Assembly (NCBI GenBank): GCA_905198865.1
Contig: CAJKEB010000019.1
Coordinates: 1 to 31,904, forward strand
Length of the DNA stretch: 31,904 nucleotides
Source of the DNA: an uncultured Eubacteriales bacterium
Lineage (GTDB): Bacteria; Bacillota; Clostridia; Monoglobales; Monoglobaceae
Reading direction: 5' to 3'
A program made the position numbers and the translations under genes. Below, piece after piece: positions 24,813 through 31,904 of this stretch. Each line of letters opens with the position of its first letter. Position 1 is the stretch's first letter. The notes under the pieces were generated by a model that was given only the letters and a program-made list of their open reading frames with translations, had not been told where the DNA came from and searched no databases.

Positions 24813-26201
24813 ATGGCTTTATATAACTTTACTGCTGAAAACAATGGTATTCCGCTGTACGTTCAGCTGAAACAGGCAATAATCAGCGACATAAAGACAG
24901 GAAAGTACGACAATATGCAAAAGCTTCCGTCACGGAGAGCTCTTGCGAAAGAGCTGGGAATAAGTACGACAACGGTCAGCAGCGCTTACTGTCAGCTGGT
25001 TGACGAGGGCTATGCGGTAACAATCGACCGCAGCGGATTTTACGTTAAGTCTGCCGCCGATATATATAATGATTACAATGATGTTGTCTGGGAAGCTGAC
25101 AGTACGGATTATGTATATAACCTGAGCTACAACAACTGCGATACATCAAATATTCGCGGCTCGATACTCAGCTCAATTGAAAAACTGATAAAAAAGAGTG
25201 ATTTATCATGTCTGTGCAATCACGGAATCAAACAGGGCGAAGCCGAGCTCAGAGCCGCGCTTTCAAAATTCCTGTACAGCTCACGAAACATCAACTGCTC
25301 AGCCGGTGATATTATTATCGGTTCCGGAATTCAGCAGCTGCTGACTGTAATAACAATGATTTTAGGTAATGACAAGGTTTACGGCTTTGAAAATCCCACT
25401 GATTATAAAATGTATATCTGGCTTAAAAACCTCGGCATTGATATAAGGCTGGTGGATATCGGCATAGACACCGCCCTTACCCCCGAAACACTCGACAAGC
25501 TCGGAATAGACGTTATGCTTGTAATGCCCGAAAACCAGCTTCCGACAGGCCGCAGAATGTCTAAGGAGGAACGCCTTGCCCTTGCGAATTGGTGCGCCGG
25601 CAAGGATAAATACATAATAGAAGCCGCAACGGACGGAAACCTGAATTACAGCGGCAGAAGAACTGATACGATTTATTCGCTTTCAAAGGGAAACAACGTG
25701 CTGTACTTAGAGGGCTTTGAATTTACAATCTCGCCGAATATCAAAACGTCGTTTATGGTTCTGCCAAACGGATTTATTAATTCGGCTGTAAGAAAGCTCG
25801 AAATGTACTCGCCAATGGTAACAATTTTAGAACAACGGATTTATTGCGACATGATAAACAGCGGACTGCTCGAAAAGCTGATAAAGAAAAACAACAAGAC
25901 AATGAAAGCCAAGCTCAGTCATTTTATATCGTGTCTGGAAAACTCAAAATTAAGCGATAGACTTGAATTTTTAAACACCGGCACGGGAATGAATTTTATT
26001 GCAAAGTTCAAAAGCGATAAGCCGGGCTTAGAACTGACCCGCGCCGCAATAAACAATGACGTTAAAGTATTCGAAATGACAAAGTTTTTGCTAAGGCCAA
26101 ACCCGGATATGGAGAAAAACGCATTCGTGTTCGGCTATGCCGGTCTGAACATACCGGAAATAGAAAAAACCGTTGAAATTCTGGAAGAAATATGGACATA
26201 A
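24813..26201 (+). CDS. GntR/MocR-type regulator with degenerate aminotransferase domain
   Basis: The N-terminal 70 residues are a GntR winged helix (L-P-S-R-R-A-L-A-K-E-L-G-I-S-T-T-T-V); the rest has the fold-type I aminotransferase domain of MocR regulators, with family landmarks such as P-E-N-Q-L-P-T-G-R-R-M-S. In MocR proteins a lysine in an F-S-K-T-L-S-P block holds pyridoxal phosphate. Here the block reads F-E-F-T-I-S-P, so the lysine is Phe304, and the D-D-Y-D-S-E-F segment is also altered (A-A-T-D-G-N-L). It therefore probably senses something other than a PLP aldimine, or no ligand. At 462 residues it is full length. Divergent from the pectin esterase gene across 200 bp, it probably regulates that gene. 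Confidence 0.88.
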   Translation: MALYNFTAENNGIPLYVQLKQAIISDIKTGKYDNMQKLPSRRALAKELGISTTTVSSAYCQLVDEGYAVTIDRSGFYVKSAADIYNDYNDVVWEADSTDYVYNLSYNNCDTSNIRGSILSSIEKLIKKSDLSCLCNHGIKQGEAELRAALSKFLYSSRNINCSAGDIIIGSGIQQLLTVITMILGNDKVYGFENPTDYKMYIWLKNLGIDIRLVDIGIDTALTPETLDKLGIDVMLVMPENQLPTGRRMSKEERLALANWCAGKDKYIIEAATDGNLNYSGRRTDTIYSLSKGNNVLYLEGFEFTISPNIKTSFMVLPNGFINSAVRKLEMYSPMVTILEQRIYCDMINSGLLEKLIKKNNKTMKAKLSHFISCLENSKLSDRLEFLNTGTGMNFIAKFKSDKPGLELTRAAINNDVKVFEMTKFLLRPNPDMEKNAFVFGYAGLNIPEIEKTVEILEEIWT

Positions 26202-26208
26202 TAATTAA

Positions 26209-26239
26209 GGGCAAGGCTGAACGACAGCCTTGCCCTGTT
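26209..26239 (+). terminator. Terminator after the MocR-like gene
   Basis: Exact 10-bp stem GGGCAAGGCT / AGCCTTGCCC with a 7-nt loop, then TGTTTT. It sits between two converging genes; no matching T-run serves the opposite strand. Confidence 0.85.
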
Positions 26240-26241
26240 TT

Positions 26242-26937
26242 CTATTTCAAGCCCTTAGGGCAGACGCGCATACAAATTCCGCACACTACTCCTCTGCCTA
26301 TATGCTGATACGCCTTTTTCATGTGTTCACTGCACGCTCTTGCGTCGATTATATCCTCTCTCGGAATACCCGGCTCCCAGTTGTTGCCCTTTATCGCCAT
26401 TGCCGGACAGGCTCTTGCGCAGGCACGGCATTCGCCGCACTGCGACTTTAAAATTGTCTCGTTCACCTCAAACTCCGGACAGTCGGTGAGTATTGTTCCG
26501 AGCCTTACTCTCGGACCGTTTTCGGCCGAGACAAACAGTCCGCTCTTGCCGACATAGCCGAGACCCGAACGCACAGCCGCATACTTATGCGAAAACAAGC
26601 CGTGATATCCGCCGGTTGACTGTGACGCGGGAACGCTTACATATTTATAGCCGAGCTTTTGAAGCATTATTCCGATTTTCAGCGAGTTATTGTCAATGAG
26701 CGTATTTACTGTTCGATAATGATGAAAGTATGTATAGGTCGGCGCGCCGTCAATCTCGTCAATTACTGCGTTTGACAGCGGTATCGTATAAGATATCGCA
26801 TACTTAAGCCCGAATTTGTTTTGACCAAATTCATCATTGCCGAGCCGGCAAAAGCCAACCTGTCCCGCTCCGTTTTCAAGCAGAAATTCGGTTATCTGTT
26901 CTTGTATCTGTGAGGTTTGTGTTTTTTTATCCTGCAT
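26242..26937 (-). CDS. Short QueG-like 4Fe-4S double-cluster protein
   Basis: A 231-residue protein with a C-terminal two-cluster ferredoxin region: C-G-E-C-R-A-C-A-R-A-C-P and, 60 residues on, C-G-I-C-M-R-V-C-P. Upstream blocks (A-A-V-R-S-G-L-G-Y-V-G-K-S-G-L) match the epoxyqueuosine reductase family, but the protein is much shorter than QueG (usually over 300 residues), so the tRNA-modification role is not assured. The ATG at 26935-26937 has GAGAG 8 bp upstream and is preferred over a GTG three codons earlier. It is read just after nspC and its start region lies in a 14-bp tandem repeat. It converges on the MocR-like gene. Confidence 0.75.
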   Translation of the reverse strand: MQDKKTQTSQIQEQITEFLLENGAGQVGFCRLGNDEFGQNKFGLKYAISYTIPLSNAVIDEIDGAPTYTYFHHYRTVNTLIDNNSLKIGIMLQKLGYKYVSVPASQSTGGYHGLFSHKYAAVRSGLGYVGKSGLFVSAENGPRVRLGTILTDCPEFEVNETILKSQCGECRACARACPAMAIKGNNWEPGIPREDIIDARACSEHMKKAYQHIGRGVVCGICMRVCPKGLK

Positions 26938-26964
26938 ATTATTCACTCTCTATTATTCACTCTC
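26937..26964. repeat. 14-bp tandem duplication at the ribosome site
   Basis: TATTATTCACTCTC occurs twice in a row (26937-26950 and 26951-26964). On the minus strand each copy supplies a GAGAG element; one lies 8 bp before the QueG-like ATG and the other abuts the nspC stop. Confidence 0.85.
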
Positions 26965-28100
26965 TATAATCTTGACTTAAAATCGTCATAGCAGAAGGTT
27001 TTCACTGTTTCTACACTGCCGTCCGTGTGGATAAGCTGAATTGACGGCAGGTTTATTCCGTTAAACGTATTGTTTTTTACCATTGAATATATAGCCATAT
27101 CGCAGAATACAAGACGGTCGCCGGCCTTGAGCGGCTTGTCAAACGAGTAATCGCCGATTATATCCCCGGCAAGGCAGGTCGGACCGCCGAAACGGTAGGT
27201 ATACGGCTTCTCACCCGGCAGACCGCTCCCGATTACATGCGGTCTGTACGGCATTTCAAGCACGTCAGGCATATGACATGCGGCCGACGTATCCAGAATT
27301 GCAATATTAATCCCGTTGTTTATAATATCCATGACCTCAGACACCAAAAACCCTGTGTTGAGCGCGACAGCTTCACCGGGTTCAAGGTAAATCTTAAGAT
27401 TATACTTGTCGCGCATATACTCAATTGAGCGGCACAGCGTTTCAATGTCATAGTCCTCCCTTGTGATGTGGTGACCGCCGCCGAAGTTCAGCCACTTCAT
27501 ACCGCCTAAGTATTTGCCGAACTTCTTATCAACCTCCATAACCGTCCGTTGCAGCACGTCCGAGTTTTGCTCGCACATTGTATGAAAGTGCAGACCGCTG
27601 ATTCCGTCCAGAGCGTCAGGTCTGAAATTCGCCAAGGTCACGCCCATTCGTGAGCCCTCGAAGCACGGGTTATAAATATCTGTTTCGATTTCCGAATATT
27701 CGGGGTTTATGCGAATTCCACATTCGATATTCTTGTTTTTGACTTTCGCCTTATGCCTGTCCCACTGCGAAAACGAGTTAAACACAATATGATCGCATAT
27801 TTTGATTATTTCATCAAAATCATCGTCGCTGAAAGCCGGAGCATATATATGCGTCTCGCCTCCGGGCATTTCCTCATAGCCAAGCCTTGCCTCAAACAGC
27901 GAGCTTGCCGTTGTACCGCTCAAATATTCAGAGATGAGCGGATATAAGCTGTACATCGAAAAAGCCTTTTGCGCCAGAAGTATTTTTGCTCCCGTGCGCT
28001 CTGACACGCTTTTTAATATTTTCAGATTTTTGATTATAAGCTCCTCATCCACTATATAAAACGGCGTTTTAAGTTTTAAATCCGCATATTTGTTATTCAT
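26964..28100 (-). CDS. nspC: Carboxynorspermidine decarboxylase
   Basis: Decarboxylates carboxynorspermidine or carboxyspermidine to the polyamine, using pyridoxal phosphate. The 378-residue alanine-racemase-fold protein has the PLP lysine in L-L-A-Q-K-A-F-S near residue 43, the G-L-H-F-H-T-M-C-E strand, L-N-F-G-G-G-H-H and L-E-P-G-E-A, and a C-terminal F-G-G-P-T-C-L-A-G-D with the active-site cysteine and aspartate expected in this clade. The usual partner, carboxynorspermidine dehydrogenase, is not in the window. I start at the ATG at 28098-28100, which has AAAGGA and GGAG upstream. Its promoter (28146-28174) is about 45 bp away. Confidence 0.9.
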   Translation of the reverse strand: MNNKYADLKLKTPFYIVDEELIIKNLKILKSVSERTGAKILLAQKAFSMYSLYPLISEYLSGTTASSLFEARLGYEEMPGGETHIYAPAFSDDDFDEIIKICDHIVFNSFSQWDRHKAKVKNKNIECGIRINPEYSEIETDIYNPCFEGSRMGVTLANFRPDALDGISGLHFHTMCEQNSDVLQRTVMEVDKKFGKYLGGMKWLNFGGGHHITREDYDIETLCRSIEYMRDKYNLKIYLEPGEAVALNTGFLVSEVMDIINNGINIAILDTSAACHMPDVLEMPYRPHVIGSGLPGEKPYTYRFGGPTCLAGDIIGDYSFDKPLKAGDRLVFCDMAIYSMVKNNTFNGINLPSIQLIHTDGSVETVKTFCYDDFKSRL

Positions 28101-28145
28101 AAACTCCAAATCCTTTCTTCGTCGCAACGCATTGCGCTATCTTCT

Positions 28146-28174
28146 ATGTTACCACATTATCAATTATATATCAA
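28146..28174 (-). promoter_or_regulatory. Promoter of nspC
   Basis: TTGATA (28169-28174), 17-bp spacer, TAACAT (28146-28151) on the minus strand; divergent from the thioesterase promoter. Confidence 0.6.
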
Positions 28175-28216
28175 TATTTGTCTGCGCAGAAAATTTAACA
28201 AAAGTATTACAACCCA

Positions 28217-28245
28217 TTGATAAATTTATAAATGCGTGATATAAT
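28217..28245 (+). promoter_or_regulatory. Promoter of the thioesterase gene
   Basis: TTGATA (28217-28222), 17 bp, TATAAT (28240-28245). About 35 bp downstream the leader holds a small hairpin, GTCTCC / GGAGAC (28272-28290), without a T-run; its role is unknown. Confidence 0.75.
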
Positions 28246-28325
28246 ATAAATAATTTGAATAAAACCGAAACGTCTCCCATTAGCGGAGACTCATAACAAC
28301 AAGATAACAGAAAGGAAAATGTCAT

Positions 28326-28814
28326 ATGGAAGAAGAAAAAGCCCGGGCAAAACGTGTTGCGGATTCATATACAGAACAGGTCAGAATGGTCACTTCGCCG
28401 GATCTTAACGGTTACGGCAGATTATTCGGCGGCAGACTTATGGAGTGGATTGACGAGGTCGCAGGTATCGTGGCGCGCCGGCACAGCGGTACAACAGTAA
28501 CAACCGCCATGGTTGACACGCTTTGTTTCCGCGGTCCTGCCTATCCGAACGATACGCTTGTGCTTGCCGGAAAGATTACCTCGGTCGGAAACACCTCAAT
28601 GGAGGTCTGCGTCCGCACAATGGTCGAGGATTTAAACGGTTACAAGCGCACTATTAACAAGGCGTATCTCGTCCTTGTAGCGCTCGATGAAAACGAAAAG
28701 CCGACTCAGGTTCCAAGGCTTATCATCGAAACAGATGAGGAAAGAATGGAGCTTGAGCTGTCAAAACGGCGCAACGAGCTCCGAAACGAACGCAGAAAGA
28801 TTAATGCAAACTAA
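28326..28814 (+). CDS. Hotdog-fold acyl-CoA thioesterase
   Basis: Hydrolyses acyl-CoA thioesters; the natural substrate is unknown. The 162-residue protein carries the family motif N-G-Y-G-R-L-F-G-G-R-L-M-E-W-I-D-E, with the catalytic acidic residue in the hotdog helix, then T-A-M-V-D and R-G-P-A-Y-P-N-D strands. The C-terminal 30 residues are a charged helix. AAAGGA lies upstream of the ATG. The gene is first in a plus-strand run with an acyltransferase 38 bp later; shared transcription is likely but a shared pathway is not shown. Confidence 0.88.
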   Translation: MEEEKARAKRVADSYTEQVRMVTSPDLNGYGRLFGGRLMEWIDEVAGIVARRHSGTTVTTAMVDTLCFRGPAYPNDTLVLAGKITSVGNTSMEVCVRTMVEDLNGYKRTINKAYLVLVALDENEKPTQVPRLIIETDEERMELELSKRRNELRNERRKINAN

Positions 28815-28852
28815 AAACAAATTCTAAAGCAAAAAACGGAGATGAAAGACGT

Positions 28853-29923
28853 ATGGAAAACACAATCTCACAGCGTAAAATAAAGTATGAGCTTACATAC
28901 ATGAATATTTTCTGCGCTATGCTTGTCATCTTTATTCACTGCGCTTCCGTTTTAATCGGCGAGACCGATAAATCGATCAAAGTGTTTAATATGATATTTA
29001 CTCCGTGGCGTTTCAGCACCTTTGTTGTTCCGGCGTTTATATTTTTGAGCGGTGTGAAAATGTTTTTAAGCGACAAAAAGATAAACTATTTCAGGTTCTA
29101 TCTCGGCCGGATAACAAGGGTAATCCTGCCGTACATACTTTGGGTGACGATATTCTATATATACTTTGTCAACCATGAATATTTCGATTTCTCGTGGGGC
29201 GACCTGTGTCACGCATGGTACAGAGGCGATCTTGTCGGACATTTTTATTTTGTGATTATCATCGCACAGTTCTACATACTGATGCCGGTTTGGTCGTTTG
29301 TTCTGAGGCGTCTGGACGCAGGGATCGGAATCGTATTTTCAGTGCTGATTTCAGTAGTTCTCGGCTATAACCTCACATATATCTGGGAAATAGTATTTCC
29401 CGGAAGCGCATTCCCGTACGAGGACATTGTGTTCACCAAATATCTGGTATACTGGGTTTGCGGCTGTTATGTCGGCATGAATTACGAAAAGTTCAAGCAC
29501 GCCGTGCTGCACAACAAGATATTCATAACGCTTCTGTTTGCTGTAAGCGGAATTCTTGACATCTCGCTTGCATACAAAACCTACGGCGTCACTGCGCTTT
29601 GGATGGATAATGTGCATTTGATGTACTGCGCGTCTGCAATCTTATTCTTCTTTATGATTTTTGCATGGATTTCGGGCGGCAAAGAAAAAATCAGCAGGTT
29701 CACAAAGGCTCTGGATTCACAGTGCTATAATATTTATCTGTCGCACTGTCTTGTGGTTATATCGTTAAACGACTATCTGCTTGTTGAAAAGGGTATGACA
29801 GACGTTGTTCAGAGATTTTGGTATGTCACCGCCGCGGCTTATATAGTAACCATTCTATTCTGGCTGCTATGGCGTTGTATAAAACGTGGAACATTAAGGC
29901 TGATAAAGCATACAAAGGCATAA
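28853..29923 (+). CDS. Acyltransferase-3 family membrane protein
   Basis: A 356-residue integral membrane protein with about ten hydrophobic segments. It opens with a Tyr/Asn-rich first helix followed by F-I-H-C-A-S, the acyltransferase-3 motif with the essential histidine, then a helix with F-L-S-G-V-K-M-F and an R-V-I-L-P-Y segment, all typical of the OafA/WecH superfamily that O-acetylates cell-surface sugars. The acceptor cannot be told. GGAGATG precedes the ATG. It lies between the thioesterase and a lipoprotein gene, only 31 bp from the latter. Confidence 0.85.
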   Translation: MENTISQRKIKYELTYMNIFCAMLVIFIHCASVLIGETDKSIKVFNMIFTPWRFSTFVVPAFIFLSGVKMFLSDKKINYFRFYLGRITRVILPYILWVTIFYIYFVNHEYFDFSWGDLCHAWYRGDLVGHFYFVIIIAQFYILMPVWSFVLRRLDAGIGIVFSVLISVVLGYNLTYIWEIVFPGSAFPYEDIVFTKYLVYWVCGCYVGMNYEKFKHAVLHNKIFITLLFAVSGILDISLAYKTYGVTALWMDNVHLMYCASAILFFFMIFAWISGGKEKISRFTKALDSQCYNIYLSHCLVVISLNDYLLVEKGMTDVVQRFWYVTAAAYIVTILFWLLWRCIKRGTLRLIKHTKA

Positions 29924-29954
29924 TATAAATTTTAATAAGAAATGAGGTAAATAC

Positions 29955-30521
29955 ATGTTTTTTGGAAAGAATATCAAGACTACAGCGGTTGCGGCAGCAC
30001 TGCTTGTTCTGGCAAGCGGAACGCTCGTATCCTGCGGCAAAGCAGATAAGACCGCCGCACAGTCAACAGCTGCGCAATCCGCGTCTCAGTCCATAGGCGA
30101 CCAATATCCGGAACAATACAAGAATTATATCGATTCGTTCACATCAGAAGTTGATTCGTTTGTCAAGGACGAGCTGCCTGAAATTCTTCAGGAGGTCGCA
30201 GGGCTGAACGCTTCAAACTACGCAGAGTGGAAAGCCAAATATACTGCGGCGCTTGAAAAGACAGAGCATTGGTACAACGAGGTCGGCTCCGCTGAAATGT
30301 TCTGTCCGAGCGGCTATACAGAAAAACACCAGGCTCTTGTTACAACAGTAGCCACATTTTACAAAATCCTCGAAGGACTGCAAACCAGAACAGAAGCTGC
30401 GGATAACGGCGATTTTTCTCAGCTCACCTCAAAGGGTGCAGAGTACGCACAAGCCGCTCAAATAGCAAATGAAATGTGGACACGCGCTGTCAGTGATATA
30501 CAGAGCGACTTAAATCAATAA
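29955..30521 (+). CDS. Lipoprotein of unknown function
   Basis: A 188-residue protein with a signal peptide ending in the lipobox L-V-S-C (Cys27), so it should be lipid-anchored outside the membrane. A short Ala/Ser/Gln-rich linker is followed by about 130 residues predicted mostly helical (Y-K-N-Y-I-D-S-F and D-E-L-P-E-I-L-Q-E-V). I recognise no enzymatic motif. GAGGT precedes the ATG. It probably shares a transcript with the acyltransferase gene. Confidence 0.75.
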   Translation: MFFGKNIKTTAVAAALLVLASGTLVSCGKADKTAAQSTAAQSASQSIGDQYPEQYKNYIDSFTSEVDSFVKDELPEILQEVAGLNASNYAEWKAKYTAALEKTEHWYNEVGSAEMFCPSGYTEKHQALVTTVATFYKILEGLQTRTEAADNGDFSQLTSKGAEYAQAAQIANEMWTRAVSDIQSDLNQ

Positions 30522-30563
30522 ACCTATCCCATAAAATAACTTGCGGTAAAATGCAAAAAATGC

Positions 30564-30592
30564 TTGAAATTTTCATATCCATGGGGTATAAT
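30564..30592 (+). promoter_or_regulatory. Promoter of the DUF1858 gene
   Basis: TTGAAA (30564-30569), 17 bp, TATAAT (30587-30592). It falls inside a longer open frame, which shows that translation starts later, at 30648. Confidence 0.8.
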
Positions 30593-30647
30593 AATCTTTG
30601 CTTATTTTAATTATTATTACATTGAAAATCGAAAGGGGAATAATATA

Positions 30648-30854
30648 ATGGAAAAGAAAGTTACAAAAGATACTATCATAATGGAAGCCTTGCAGATTGA
30701 TCCCGGTACTGCGGAGTTTTTCTTTGAGATTGGTATGCACTGCCTCGGCTGCCCCTCGTCAAGCGGCGAGAGCATTGAGCAGGCGTGCATGGTTCACGGC
30801 GTTGACTGCGATGAACTTGTAAACAAGATTAACAGTTATCTTGCTTCAAAATAA
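30648..30854 (+). CDS. DUF1858 small redox-disulfide-type protein
   Basis: A 68-residue protein with the DUF1858 pattern: T-K-D-T-I-I near the start, a helix, then G-M-H-C-L-G-C-P with a C-x-x-C pair, and a third and fourth cysteine further on. Relatives are found next to hybrid-cluster proteins and are thought to be redox-active, but no such partner is here. AAAGGGG lies 9 bp before the ATG. It stands alone behind its own promoter. Confidence 0.85.
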   Translation: MEKKVTKDTIIMEALQIDPGTAEFFFEIGMHCLGCPSSSGESIEQACMVHGVDCDELVNKINSYLASK

Positions 30855-30905
30855 AAGGCTTTTATTGGATTTATTAGAATTTTTTAAATTTTTGTAAAAA
30901 AGTTA

Positions 30906-30934
30906 TTGACAAACAGACTGTGATTAGGTATAAT
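30906..30934 (+). promoter_or_regulatory. Promoter of yceD-rpmF
   Basis: TTGACA (30906-30911), 17-bp spacer, TATAAT (30929-30934): exact consensus. Confidence 0.85.
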
Positions 30935-30980
30935 AATCGCTGTCTGTTTGTGTTGTTCTGACTTTATATAGGTGACAAAC

Positions 30981-31511
30981 ATGATAATCAGTGAAATTAA
31001 CATTGCACAAATTAAGAATTATGAGGGTAAGCAAATCAATCTTGACTGCGAAGTCAACCCAAAGCTCGGCGAGCTTGATGATTTTACTCTTTTAGCTCCG
31101 GTGAAGGTAAGCGGTGTTATCCGCAACTTCGGCGGAACAATTGAGCTTGACGCCAATGCTCATGCTCGGCTTCAAATGGTATGTGACCGCTGCGCTGAGG
31201 ACTTTCAAACAGACCTGGATTTTGATATTTCAGAGAGCTTTAAGGAAATCGAGAATATTCCTGATGAAAATGAGCCTGATGAAGAAAGCCAAAATCCCGA
31301 TATTACCTATTTCAGCGGCGACAGCATCAGTCTTGAGGAGTGCGTCTATACCGGATTGGTCTTAAGTCTGCCCGGGAAACGTCTCTGCAAAGAGGACTGC
31401 AAGGGACTTTGTCCAAACTGCGGGGCAAACCTTAATATAGCTGAATGTACCTGCGACACACGGCCTGTCGATCCAAGATTTGCAGCGCTTGACGCTCTTG
31501 ATCTGGATTAA
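30981..31511 (+). CDS. YceD/DUF177 family protein
   Basis: A 176-residue protein of the DUF177 (YceD) family, commonly encoded just before rpmF and implicated in ribosomal RNA or ribosome accumulation. It has an acidic N-terminal domain, the C-D-R-C strand pair near residue 73, and the C-terminal block C-K-G-L-C-P-N-C-G with a further C-x-C, likely a zinc site. I start at the ATG at 30981-30983, 6 bp after AGGTG, instead of a GTG three codons earlier. It is followed by rpmF after 104 bp that contain two hairpins. Confidence 0.88.
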   Translation: MIISEINIAQIKNYEGKQINLDCEVNPKLGELDDFTLLAPVKVSGVIRNFGGTIELDANAHARLQMVCDRCAEDFQTDLDFDISESFKEIENIPDENEPDEESQNPDITYFSGDSISLEECVYTGLVLSLPGKRLCKEDCKGLCPNCGANLNIAECTCDTRPVDPRFAALDALDLD

Positions 31512-31538
31512 AATAAATAATAAATTAAGTAGAAAATG

Positions 31539-31577
31539 CAGCGCTTAAATCTATGCGCTGTCCAGAGGATTTTCCTC
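31539..31577 (+). promoter_or_regulatory. Two hairpins between yceD and rpmF
   Basis: CAGCGC / GCGCTG (31539-31560, 10-nt loop) and GAGGA / TCCTC (31565-31577, 3-nt loop) lie in tandem in the leader of rpmF. Neither has a T-run, so they are unlikely terminators; they may protect or control the L32 message. Confidence 0.4.
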
Positions 31578-31615
31578 ATATATATAATATGGAATTTGGA
31601 AAGAGGTGTATATAA

Positions 31616-31795
31616 ATGGCAGTTCCAAAGAGAAAGACATCTAAAGCAAGAAGAGATAAGAGAAGAGCAAACTGGAAGCTTACTGTTCCGGGCATGGTTG
31701 AATGTCCTCAGTGCGGTGCGCTCAAGCTGTCGCACAGAGTTTGCAAGGCTTGCGGAACATACAAGGGCAAAGAAGTTATCTCTGTCGGTGAATAA
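31616..31795 (+). CDS. rpmF: 50S ribosomal protein L32
   Basis: A 59-residue ribosomal protein: M-A-V-P-K-R-K-T-S-K-A-R-R-D-K-R-R followed by a zinc ribbon with C-P-Q-C and C-K-A-C, and a G-T-Y-K-G-K-E end. GAGGTG precedes the ATG. The plsX gene that often follows is absent; a terminator closes the unit. Confidence 0.97.
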   Translation: MAVPKRKTSKARRDKRRANWKLTVPGMVECPQCGALKLSHRVCKACGTYKGKEVISVGE

Positions 31796-31806
31796 TTATG
31801 AATTTT

Positions 31807-31842
31807 AAAAAAGGACTGTTGTGATTGCAACAGTCCTTTTTT
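31807..31842. terminator. Terminator after rpmF
   Basis: Exact stem GGACTGTTG / CAACAGTCC with a 6-nt loop (TGATTG), flanked by six A residues and six T residues, so it can act in both directions. Confidence 0.9.
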
Positions 31843-31904
31843 GTAATACAAATTATAGTTTGACTTAATAAAGCCTAGCCCAGTTCCGCTTTTCACAACA
31901 CATC

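Noticed and set aside
30564..30647. N-terminal extension of the DUF1858 protein
   Set aside because: A near-consensus promoter (30564-30592) lies inside the extension and a good ribosome site precedes the ATG at 30648.

Overview
The window looks like chromosome from a Gram-positive, anaerobic, plant-fibre-degrading gut member of the Clostridia. The signs are strong TTGACA-N17-TATAAT promoters with GGAGG-type ribosome sites, TTG and GTG starts, ferredoxin-linked NfnAB, LarBCE, and very large exported proteins with S-layer-homology (SLH) segments carrying pectin esterases. SLH-anchored pectinases bring Monoglobus-like bacteria to mind; that is an inference from gene content, not from a search. 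Most genes in 1-24.6 kb lie on the minus strand; the right-hand quarter is mixed.

Left edge (1-2.7 kb): about 70 GC-rich bases of unknown origin, the decayed tail of a surface-protein gene, then an arsenic/metal cassette read leftward: ArsR regulator, ArsP-type permease, a cysteine-rich thioredoxin-like protein and an ArsC-like phosphatase-fold protein that lacks the usual P-loop arginine. Next (2.7-6.5 kb) come glutamate dehydrogenase and NfnAB, which together supply and use NADPH for ammonium assimilation. Between 6.6 and 6.85 kb a near-consensus promoter and an intrinsic terminator bracket a solitary unit of about 210 nt that I cannot assign to a known family; it may be a structured RNA or may encode a 56-residue Cys-rich peptide. 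Then come a DUF378 membrane protein, the larE-larB-larC genes for the nickel-pincer nucleotide cofactor (no larA here), and a thiS-thiF-thiG-thiH-thiE thiamine operon without a recognisable TPP riboswitch. The rpsB-tsf operon follows, with a structured leader.

The cell-surface block (15.7-26.2 kb) holds a BspA-like leucine-rich-repeat protein with two internal copies of its domain, and a giant pectin esterase gene. The latter starts with an SGNH rhamnogalacturonan-acetylesterase-type domain and SLH segments, reaches a Pro/Thr linker, meets one in-frame TAA, and then continues in the same frame for 871 codons through a pectin methylesterase domain. A divergent MocR/GntR-type regulator, lacking the PLP-binding lysine, is the obvious candidate local regulator. 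A similar C-terminal beta module with a K-(V/I)-(Y/F)-(I/V)-W core occurs in the LRR protein, in the SGNH protein and, decayed, at the left edge.

Right end (26.2-31.9 kb): a short QueG-like Fe-S protein and carboxynorspermidine decarboxylase on the minus strand; then, on the plus strand, an acyl-CoA thioesterase, an acyltransferase-3 membrane protein, a lipoprotein, a DUF1858 protein, YceD/DUF177 and ribosomal protein L32, closed by a strong terminator. I saw no tRNA, rRNA, CRISPR array, insertion sequence or phage gene.
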